Source of the DNA: Lysobacter sp. | Lineage (GTDB): Bacteria; Pseudomonadota; Gammaproteobacteria; Xanthomonadales; Xanthomonadaceae | NCBI GenBank assembly: GCA_030151365.1 | Contig: JASLDW010000029.1 | Coordinates: 1 to 38,158 of the forward strand | Direction: 5' to 3' | DNA: 38,158 bases | Part shown: one piece after another, positions 32,141 through 38,158 of the stretch | Layout of the letters: each line of letters opens with the position of its first letter | Position numbering within the stretch: position 1 is the first letter of the stretch | Made by a program: the position numbers and the translations under genes | The notes under the pieces: model-generated | The model's input: the letters and a program-made list of their open reading frames with translations, nothing else | The model's database searches: none | What the model was told of the DNA's origin: nothing

Positions 32141-33055
32141 TTGCGAGTTGTCTTTGCAGGCACGCCGGAATTCGCCGTGCCGGGTTTGCGCGTGGCCTGC
32201 GAACGGGCCGAAGTCGTCGCCGTCTACACCCAGCCCGATCGCCCCGCCGGGCGCGGGCGCGCGCTGACGCCGCCGCCGGTGAAGCAGGAAGCGCTGCAGC
32301 GCGGCATCGAAGTGCGCCAGCCGGAAACCCTGCGCGATCCCGAAGTACAGTCGCAGCTGCGCGCGCTCGAACCCGACCTGATCGTCACCGCGGCCTATGG
32401 CCTGATCCTGCCCAGGAAGGTGCTGAAGATCCCGCGTCTCGGCTGCTGGAACCTGCACGGTTCGCTGTTGCCGCGCTGGCGTGGCGCGGCGCCGATCCAG
32501 CGTGCGATCGAGGCCGGCGATGCCGAATCCGGCGTTTGCCTGATGGAGATGGAAGCGGGACTCGACACCGGGCCGGTGCTGTTGCGCGAAGCGACCGTGA
32601 TCGGTCCTGATGAAACTTCCGGCGAGCTCTACGAACGCCTCGCCGAAATTGCTGCGAATGTCCTGGCGCAGGGATTGGACATGCTTGCCGCGGGCACGCT
32701 GCCCACGGCGCAGCCGCAACCGGCGGAGGGCGTGACCCATGCCGCCAAGATCGAGAAAGCGGAGGCGCGCCTCGACTGGAACGAACCTGCCGAAGTGCTG
32801 GCGCGCAAGGTGCGGGCCTTCCAGCCGTGGCCGGTGGCGGAAGCGACGCTGGCAGGCGAGCGTGCGCGCATCCATGCAGCGAAGGCGATTGCCGCGAACG
32901 GAGATGCCGCGCCGGGAACGGTGGTGGCCGCGACCCGCGACGGCATCGATGTCGCCTGCGGCGATGGCGTGCTGCGTTTGCTGACGTTGCAGCGCGAAGG
33001 CGGACGCGCGATGTCCGCCGCCGACTATCTGAATGCCCGTCGTGGCCAGCTTTAA
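32141..33055 (+). CDS. fmt: Methionyl-tRNA formyltransferase
   Basis: Formylates the initiator Met-tRNA with 10-formyl-tetrahydrofolate. The 304-residue protein has the catalytic N104, H106 and D142 (CWNLHGSLLPRWRGAAP and GLDTGPVLL) and the AGTPEFAVPGL opening. The C-terminal OB-like tRNA-binding domain is present (LDWNEPAEVLARKVRAFQPWP onward). The start is a TTG at 32141, giving (M)RVVFAGTPEFA, with AGAAGG 10 nt upstream. Longer frames to the left are only a shadow of def. Its end overlaps rsmB by 23 bp. Confidence 0.95.
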   Translation: MRVVFAGTPEFAVPGLRVACERAEVVAVYTQPDRPAGRGRALTPPPVKQEALQRGIEVRQPETLRDPEVQSQLRALEPDLIVTAAYGLILPRKVLKIPRLGCWNLHGSLLPRWRGAAPIQRAIEAGDAESGVCLMEMEAGLDTGPVLLREATVIGPDETSGELYERLAEIAANVLAQGLDMLAAGTLPTAQPQPAEGVTHAAKIEKAEARLDWNEPAEVLARKVRAFQPWPVAEATLAGERARIHAAKAIAANGDAAPGTVVAATRDGIDVACGDGVLRLLTLQREGGRAMSAADYLNARRGQL

Positions 33056-34373
33056 TCGAGCACGGCCTGACCAAACGCGCGCTGGCGACAGCCGCGGCTC
33101 AGGCGTCCGCGCCGATGCCGCGCGCGTACTCGATGCGGTGATGCATCGCGGTCGTTCGCTGAAGGCGGAATTGTCGACGGCGCAATCGCGGATCGACGAT
33201 GGCCGCGATCGCGCGCTGCTGGAAGCGATGGTGATGGCGGCGCTGCGCAATCGCGCCGACTACGAGGCGACGCTGAAAGCGTGGCTGCCGCGGCCGCTCG
33301 GCCAGCGCGACAATGACCTGCGCGCGCTGCTCTACGCCGGCCTGGCGCAACTCGACGCCATGGGTTTGGCCAGCCATGCCGCGGTCGATGCGACGGTGGA
33401 AGCGGCGCGCCTGCTCAAGCGCACGCATCAGGCCGGGCTGGTCAATGCGGTGCTGCGCCGGGCCACTCGCGAACCGCTGGTGCGCGCCGACGCGCAGGAC
33501 GGCTGGCCGCAATGGTTGTTGCAGCGCTTGTCCTCCGATTGGCCGGACGATGTCGAAGCGATCCTGCGCGCCAGCCGTGTTTCGCCGCCGATGTGGCTGC
33601 GGGTGAATCGACGCAGGGGCGATCGCGATGGTTATGCGGCGCTGTTGCGCGAGCAGGGCATGGATGTGCAGATGCCCGATCATCCCGTCGATGCGTTGTT
33701 GCTGGAAACGCCGGTTTCGGTGGGCACGCTGCCCGGCTTCGCCGAAGGATCGGTCTCGGTACAGGATGGCAGTGCCCAGCAGATCGCCGATGCGTTCGCG
33801 TTGAAGGCTGGCATGCGCGTGCTCGATGCCTGTGCCGCGCCCGGCGGCAAGACCGCGCATCTGCTCGAGCATGAGCCGGGATTGCAGGTTGTCGCGGCGG
33901 ACATCGATGCGCGGCGCCTGCGTCGCGTCGAGGAAGGCTTGCAACGTCTCGGACTCTCGGCGGCAACACGCGTGGCCGATGCAACGAAACCGGATGCATG
34001 GTGGGACGGCCGTGCGTTCGACGCCATCCTGGTCGATGCGCCGTGCAGCGCGACCGGCATCCTGCGTCGCCAGCCCGACATCCTGCTGCATCGTCGCGCC
34101 GAAGACGTCTCCGCGCTGGTCGAATTGCAGTCGCGCATGCTCGACGCGCTGTGGCCGACACTCGCACCCGGCAGCGCGCTGGTCTATGCCACCTGTTCGA
34201 TCCTGCGCGACGAGAACGATCGCCAGGTCGAGGCGTTCCTGCAGCGCACGACCGACGCACGGCTCGAGCCCCTCGATGGCGCGTTCGGCCGCGATACCGG
34301 CTTTGGCCACCAGCGCCTGCCCGGCGAGAACGGCATGGACGGCTTCTTCTACGCCCGCTTGCGGAAACAATGA
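33033..34373 (+). CDS. rsmB: 16S rRNA (cytosine-967-C5) methyltransferase RsmB
   Basis: Methylates C967 of 16S rRNA. The 446-residue protein has the N-terminal NusB-like RNA-binding domain (about 25-150). The SAM motif VLDACAAPGGKTAHLLE is at 263-279. Two catalytic cysteines appear: C338 in VDAPCSATG and the nucleophile C388 in YATCSI. The ATG at 33033 overlaps the fmt 3' end. Homology really begins around residue 26 (ADAARVLDAVMHRG), so a shorter start is possible, though no better codon is near. def-fmt-rsmB is a conserved cluster. Confidence 0.95.
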   Translation: MPVVASFNRARPDQTRAGDSRGSGVRADAARVLDAVMHRGRSLKAELSTAQSRIDDGRDRALLEAMVMAALRNRADYEATLKAWLPRPLGQRDNDLRALLYAGLAQLDAMGLASHAAVDATVEAARLLKRTHQAGLVNAVLRRATREPLVRADAQDGWPQWLLQRLSSDWPDDVEAILRASRVSPPMWLRVNRRRGDRDGYAALLREQGMDVQMPDHPVDALLLETPVSVGTLPGFAEGSVSVQDGSAQQIADAFALKAGMRVLDACAAPGGKTAHLLEHEPGLQVVAADIDARRLRRVEEGLQRLGLSAATRVADATKPDAWWDGRAFDAILVDAPCSATGILRRQPDILLHRRAEDVSALVELQSRMLDALWPTLAPGSALVYATCSILRDENDRQVEAFLQRTTDARLEPLDGAFGRDTGFGHQRLPGENGMDGFFYARLRKQ

Positions 34374-34389
34374 CGCGCGGGTCTTCCCG

Positions 34390-34395
34390 TATGAT
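34390..34395 (+). promoter_or_regulatory. Possible -10 box for a leaderless GT39 transcript
   Basis: TATGAT (5 of 6 to the sigma-70 -10) ends 6 nt before the GT39 ATG, so transcription would begin at the start codon. No convincing -35 is visible. It could also be a chance match within the operon. Confidence 0.3.
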
Positions 34396-34401
34396 CGCGC
34401 C

Positions 34402-36081
34402 ATGCGCAAATCCATGCTCGAAACACGTGCCTCCCGCGACACCTGGCTGTTCTGGATCGCCGCGCTGCTGATCGTCGGCGCCGGCATCGGCCTGCGCGAT
34501 CCCTGGCCCGCCGACGAGCCGCGGTTCGCGCTGGTCGCGAAGCAGATGGTCGAGAGCGGCAACTGGCTGTTCCCGCATCGCGGCATCGAGCTCTATTCCG
34601 ACAAGCCGCCGATGCTGATGTGGCTGCAGGCGGCGTTCTTCGAAATTTTCCGCAACTGGCGCGTCGCCTTCCTGCTGCCGTCGTTGCTGGCGACATTGGC
34701 GACGCTGGCCTGCGTCAAGGATCTCGGCAAGCGCCTGTGGACGCCGAAAGTCGGGCTGTGGGCCGCGTGGGCGGTGCTGCTTGCCTTCCAGTTCACCTAC
34801 CAGGCCAAGAAGGCGCAGATCGATCCGCTGGTGACCTGCTTCATCACCGTCGCCAATTACGGGTTGCTGCGTCATCTGTTGCTGGGGCCGAACTGGCGCT
34901 GGTGGTGGATCGGCTGGTTCTTCGCCGGGCTCGGCACCATCACCAAGGGCGTCGGCGTGCTGGCCTTGCTGATGCTGCTGCCGGCGATCTTCGCCAGCGT
35001 GCGCGGTTGGCAGTCGCGCGGCGAATGCGTCTCGCTGCACCTGCGCGACTGGCGATTCTGGATCGCGCCATTGTTCTTCGTGGTCGCGATGTGCATCTGG
35101 CTGGTGCCGATGGTGACGGCCGTGCGTGCCAGCCACGATCCCGCCTATGACGCCTATCTCAACGACATCCTGTTCCACCAGACGGCGAAGCGTTACGCGC
35201 AGTCGTGGGACCACGCGCAGCCGTGGTGGTATTTCGTCGTGGTGGTGCTCGGCATGTGGTTGCCGGCGATGCTGGCGCTGCCGTGGGCGATTCCGGCGTG
35301 GAAACGCCGCCTGCGACGTCGCGATGCGCGCTACCTGCTGCCGTTGGCCTGGGGCGTACTGCTGGTGATTTTCTTCAGCATCCCGTCGGGCAAGCGCGAC
35401 GTTTACATCATGCCGGTGTTGCCGATGTGGGGTCTCGCGCTGGCGCCGTTGCTGCCGGGCTTGTTGAAGAAGGCGTGGCCGCGGCGCTTGCTGGCAATAG
35501 TGTTGTCGGTGATGGCGATCGGCCTCGTGATCGGTGGCGCGATGATGGCCTTCGGTCATTCGAAATCGACCACGCGCTTCCTCACCGAGCGCGGCCTCGA
35601 ATCGGGCGTCGGCATCGGCTGGATGCTGCTGGCGATGGGCGCGGGCGTGGTCGTCGCACTGGCGTGGTGGCGCAAGCGCCTGGGGATCGCGACGATCGTG
35701 TCGCTGGGTACGATGTGGGTGCTGTTCGGCGTGTTCGGCTATCCGCTGCTCAACGATTCGTCGTCGGCGCGCGGGCTGATGCACGATGTCGGCGCCCGCA
35801 TCGGGCCCGATGCGCAACTCGCGCTGCTCGGCTGGAAGGAACAGAACCTGCTGATGGCCGATCGGCCGGCGACGAATTTCGGCTTCACCCGCGACATGCA
35901 GGCGCAGACGACGGACGCCATCCACTGGCTGCAGGCGGACCCGCAGCGTCGCTGGCTGCTGGTGCAGGACACGGTGCTGCCGAAGTGCATTCCCGATTCG
36001 GCGCTTGAGCAGGTGCCGCATTCGAATCGACGCACGTGGTATCTGGTGCGCGGGGTGGCTGTTGCGGAGTGTCCGCACTGA
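34402..36081 (+). CDS. GT39/ArnT-like membrane glycosyltransferase
   Basis: A 559-residue polytopic protein of the PMT/ArnT (GT39, GT-C fold) family, which uses polyprenyl-phosphate-linked sugars on the periplasmic face. The first periplasmic loop holds the acidic catalytic residue in PWPADEPRFALVA (D38-E39), and further on come YSDKPPMLMW and QTAKRYAQSW, both ArnT-like. About 11-12 hydrophobic helices follow. ArnT itself adds aminoarabinose to lipid A, but other members glycosylate proteins or O-antigen, so the substrate is open. It starts 28 bp after rsmB; a TATGAT at 34390-34395 is spaced to give a leaderless transcript. Confidence 0.87.
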   Translation: MRKSMLETRASRDTWLFWIAALLIVGAGIGLRDPWPADEPRFALVAKQMVESGNWLFPHRGIELYSDKPPMLMWLQAAFFEIFRNWRVAFLLPSLLATLATLACVKDLGKRLWTPKVGLWAAWAVLLAFQFTYQAKKAQIDPLVTCFITVANYGLLRHLLLGPNWRWWWIGWFFAGLGTITKGVGVLALLMLLPAIFASVRGWQSRGECVSLHLRDWRFWIAPLFFVVAMCIWLVPMVTAVRASHDPAYDAYLNDILFHQTAKRYAQSWDHAQPWWYFVVVVLGMWLPAMLALPWAIPAWKRRLRRRDARYLLPLAWGVLLVIFFSIPSGKRDVYIMPVLPMWGLALAPLLPGLLKKAWPRRLLAIVLSVMAIGLVIGGAMMAFGHSKSTTRFLTERGLESGVGIGWMLLAMGAGVVVALAWWRKRLGIATIVSLGTMWVLFGVFGYPLLNDSSSARGLMHDVGARIGPDAQLALLGWKEQNLLMADRPATNFGFTRDMQAQTTDAIHWLQADPQRRWLLVQDTVLPKCIPDSALEQVPHSNRRTWYLVRGVAVAECPH

Positions 36082-36108
36082 GGCGCGTTGGTGCAGCGTC
36101 GGGGAAAG

Positions 36109-36240
36109 CATCGCCCGGCTGAGCGCCTGCTGCGGTTATCCGTATCGCCGACACGCCGTGAATACGTCCATGTAGGCTCGGGCTCGCCATCCATGGCTCG
36201 CACGGTCGGCGATACGGACGAACCGCACAGGCGCCGCCGG
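36109..36240. repeat. Large branched inverted repeat with two TCCATG hairpin loops
   Basis: The two arms TCCGTATCGCCGAC (36139-36152) and GTCGGCGATACGGA (36205-36218) are perfectly complementary over 14 bp. They extend outward with TGCGGTT/AACCGCA (36131-36137 with 36221-36227), GCGCCTG/CAGGCGC (36123-36129 with 36228-36234) and a CCGGC/GCCGG step, interrupted by small bulges. The 52-nt centre holds two small hairpins, TACGTCCATGTA (36163-36174) and GCCATCCATGGC (36186-36197), both with TCCATG. The layout is a cruciform or cloverleaf. I believe similar TCCATG repeats are scattered in xanthomonad genomes. It may also act as the terminator between convergent GT39 and GT2 genes. The remaining flank to 36307 holds nothing else recognisable. 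Confidence 0.8.
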
Positions 36241-36307
36241 TGGGAGCTTTTCGCTTCTCCTCCTTAAGGCAACAACACTCACGCACCAGCGCGTGCGATG
36301 CCGTCGC

Positions 36308-37093
36308 TCAGCCGGGCGATGATCTGTCGGCCAACTCTCGCAGCTTCCGATACTTGTCGAACACGTAGCGCGCATGCAACGCGTGATAGCGCGCCGCCGT
36401 GCCGCCATCGAGAAAGCCGCCGCGCAGCACGTAGTTCTTCAGCCAGTAGGCGGCGGCATGCAGTGGCGCTGCGAGCGCGCCGGCGCGGCGTCCTTGTGCA
36501 TGACGTTGCTGCGCCCACAGTGCGGCGTAGCGTTGCAGCTTGCCCGCGTATTCTTCGTCGCTGCGCGCGGTGTCGTGCTCGATGCGCGCGTCCAGCGTGG
36601 CGACGCGTTTGCCGGCGAGGTCGAGCGCTTCGTGCACGCTCGCCGGTTTGTAGCGGAGGTCGTTGCGGAACAGGCGCGCGACCTTCTCCTTGCCCCAGCC
36701 GCCATGGTTCAGCGCGGTGCCGAGGTAGTGCGTGCGTCGCAACAGATTCCAGACGTCGGCCTGCTCGACGCGGCCATCGGCGAAGGCGTTGCGAATCGTG
36801 TCGTCGGCGCCGTCCGCCAGCCACTCGTCGGAATCCAGCAGCAGCGCCCAAGGCGTCTGCGCCAGCGCGATCACCGCGTTCTTCTGCGCCGCGAAACCCA
36901 GCCACGGTTGCTGCACCACGCGTGCGCCGGCTGCTTCCGCAACCGCCACGGTGTCGTCGTCGGATTGCGAATCCATCACGATCACTTCGCGGCACAGCGG
37001 CGTGAGGCTGGCTACGCAGCGAGCGATGCGATCGCCTTCGTTCTTCGCGATCACCACGCCGGTAATAGGCGGCTTCGAAGTGCTGTCGCTCAT
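36308..37093 (-). CDS. Glycosyltransferase family 2 (LPS core WaaE/LgtF-like)
   Basis: A 261-residue GT-A fold glycosyltransferase. The nucleotide-binding start ITGVVIAKNEGDRI (10-23), VIVMDSQSDDDT (38-48) and the metal-binding DxD in LLLDSDEW (D87, D89) are clear. GGWGKEKVARLFR and ASVHEALDL complete the pattern of the WaaE/LgtF subgroup, which adds a sugar to the inner LPS core. A longer open frame to 37180 is a shadow of the acyltransferase; I use the ATG at 37093, which overlaps that gene's stop (ATGA). The two are thus coupled in an LPS-type module. Confidence 0.87.
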   Translation of the reverse strand: MSDSTSKPPITGVVIAKNEGDRIARCVASLTPLCREVIVMDSQSDDDTVAVAEAAGARVVQQPWLGFAAQKNAVIALAQTPWALLLDSDEWLADGADDTIRNAFADGRVEQADVWNLLRRTHYLGTALNHGGWGKEKVARLFRNDLRYKPASVHEALDLAGKRVATLDARIEHDTARSDEEYAGKLQRYAALWAQQRHAQGRRAGALAAPLHAAAYWLKNYVLRGGFLDGGTAARYHALHARYVFDKYRKLRELADRSSPG

Positions 37094-38085
37094 CGCGGCC
37101 TCGAATGCCTCTCGAAATCTGCGTAAGGGTTCACTTCGCCGCTTTCGGGCGGGCGCAGGGTATAGCGCTTGTAGGTCCACTGGTATTGCGCGAGATCGCG
37201 ACGGGCAATCCGTTCGATGTCACGGTTGAGCGCGGCGACGCCGATCTTCGGGTCGCCGCTGGCGATGTCGGGATCGGCGCGTTCGATGCAGATACGGAAG
37301 CGCGGTGCGTCATCGGTGCGCTGGCACCACGCGTGCAGCACGGTGGCGCCGGTGCGCTGGGCGAGGCGATTGAGCAGGGTCATCGTCAATGCCTGCACGC
37401 CGAAGAACGGCGCGAATTCGCCGTCGCCGGCCTTGGGTTGCTGGTCGGGGAGGATGCCGACCACGCCGCCCGCGGCCAAGGTCTTGAAGAGTGCGCGGAT
37501 CGCCGTGCCTTCGGCGCGAACCTGGGTGATGCGATCCGGCGCTTCGTCGGCGCGGACGCGACGCAGGAAGGCTTCGCCGACCGCGGATTCCGGCGGCTTG
37601 TAGAGGATGGCCAGCGGCGTCTGCGCGGCCAGCCACTGGTTGAGCAATTCCCAATTGCCGAAATGCGGCGCCGAGACGATCAGTCCGCGTCCGGAGCGCA
37701 AGGCTGCATCGAACAGCTCGCGACCCTCCTCGCCGTCGATCAACGCCAGGTTGGCGGTGTGCGGATGGGTCCACAGATGCAGGGTCTCCATCATCTGGCG
37801 ACCGGTGCTGCGCAGGACCGCACGTTCCAGGGCGGTGCGCGCGGTGGCATCCAGCGCCGGCATCGCCAATTCCAGGTTGCGGCGCGTCACCCTCAGTTCG
37901 CGACCGCCACTCCAGCGCTGGATGCGTGCGAGGCCGTCGCCGAAACGGTTGAGGACAGACCACGGCAGGTGGCCGAGTCCCGAGGCAAGGGCATGGAGGA
38001 GGTTGGCGGTGCGGTCGGGATTCACCGGGTCAAGTTTATCGGGCGCGTGCTTTGGGGGCCTGTTAACGCTATCGGGACATGCCAT
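37090..38085 (-). CDS. Lauroyl/myristoyl acyltransferase, LpxL/HtrB-like
   Basis: Membrane-associated lysophospholipid-type acyltransferase that adds a secondary acyl chain to lipid A. The HxxxxE catalytic motif SAPHFGNWELLNQ (H141, E146 counted from the ATG) and the GVVGILPDQQP and GEFAPFFG segments match LpxL-like proteins. 331 residues from the ATG at 38085. The first 20 residues look non-conserved, so GTG 38025 (VNPDRTANLL) is a realistic start. No ribosome binding site is evident for either. It ends with an ATGA overlap into the GT2 gene. Confidence 0.88.
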   Translation of the reverse strand: MACPDSVNRPPKHAPDKLDPVNPDRTANLLHALASGLGHLPWSVLNRFGDGLARIQRWSGGRELRVTRRNLELAMPALDATARTALERAVLRSTGRQMMETLHLWTHPHTANLALIDGEEGRELFDAALRSGRGLIVSAPHFGNWELLNQWLAAQTPLAILYKPPESAVGEAFLRRVRADEAPDRITQVRAEGTAIRALFKTLAAGGVVGILPDQQPKAGDGEFAPFFGVQALTMTLLNRLAQRTGATVLHAWCQRTDDAPRFRICIERADPDIASGDPKIGVAALNRDIERIARRDLAQYQWTYKRYTLRPPESGEVNPYADFERHSRPR

Positions 38086-38129
38086 GCCGCGCCAAGGCGC
38101 ATGCGGTGCAAGGAAGAGCGAGGGAGTTT

Positions 38130-38158
38130 ATGTCGATAAATGATCGAGTGATGAGGCT
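38130..38158 (+). CDS. Possible 5' end of an unidentified gene, cut by window edge
   Basis: ATG at 38130 opens a frame (MSINDRVMR) that runs to the window end without a stop, with AGGGAG at 38121-38126 just upstream. Only nine codons are visible, so the identity is unknown. It would be divergent from the LpxL-like gene. Confidence 0.3.

Overview
The window is GC-rich chromosomal DNA from a gammaproteobacterium, most likely Xanthomonadaceae (Lysobacter/Luteimonas/Xanthomonas relatives). The protein types (RpoH, Ndh, GltBD, TsaC, Ohr, TopA with a Lys/Ala tail, Smg, DprA, Def, Fmt, RsmB), the DUF4124 proteins and a protein ending in what looks like the XVIPCD secretion domain all point that way. 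The genus cannot be fixed from sequence reading alone. I saw no rRNA, tRNA, CRISPR array, transposase or prophage.

Layout, left to right. 1-2.9 kb: 3' end of rpoH (+), a shared terminator, then a tal-ndh pair (-). 2.9-5.5 kb: a NarL-type response regulator and its 7TM sensor kinase (+), coupled by an ATGA overlap and closed by a strong terminator. 5.5-5.8 kb: a gene-free stretch with several hairpins. 5.8-8.0 kb: priA (-). 8.0-8.34 kb: a gene-free stretch with two perfect inverted DnaA boxes, an AT-rich segment and an IHF-consensus match. 8.3-9.2 kb: a small membrane protein and a DUF3106-like lipoprotein (+). 9.2-10.7 kb: DUF4286 and DUF3667 proteins (-). 10.8-15.0 kb: MATE exporter, SppA peptidase and an SDR oxidoreductase (+). 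15.0-17.2 kb: a putative T4SS effector-type protein and two tandem, paralogous DUF4124 envelope proteins (-). 17.2-24.2 kb: gltBD, tsaC and ohr (-). 24.3-31.4 kb: topA, a GYF/RDD membrane protein, an unusual pilin-like protein, smg, dprA and a LysM protein (-). 31.6-36.1 kb: def-fmt-rsmB and a GT39 membrane glycosyltransferase (+). 36.1-36.2 kb: a large branched inverted repeat. 36.3-38.1 kb: a GT2 glycosyltransferase and an LpxL-like acyltransferase (-), with the possible start of another gene at the right edge (+).

Functionally, most of the window is housekeeping: heat-shock sigma factor, respiration, pentose phosphate, replication restart, nitrogen assimilation, tRNA modification, supercoiling, protein N-terminus processing and 16S rRNA methylation. 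The right end carries lipid A/LPS-type envelope enzymes. The least ordinary parts are the XVIPCD-like protein beside the DUF4124 pair, the DnaA-box/IHF element upstream of priA, the pilin-like protein that lacks a prepilin leader, and the branched repeat after the GT39 gene.
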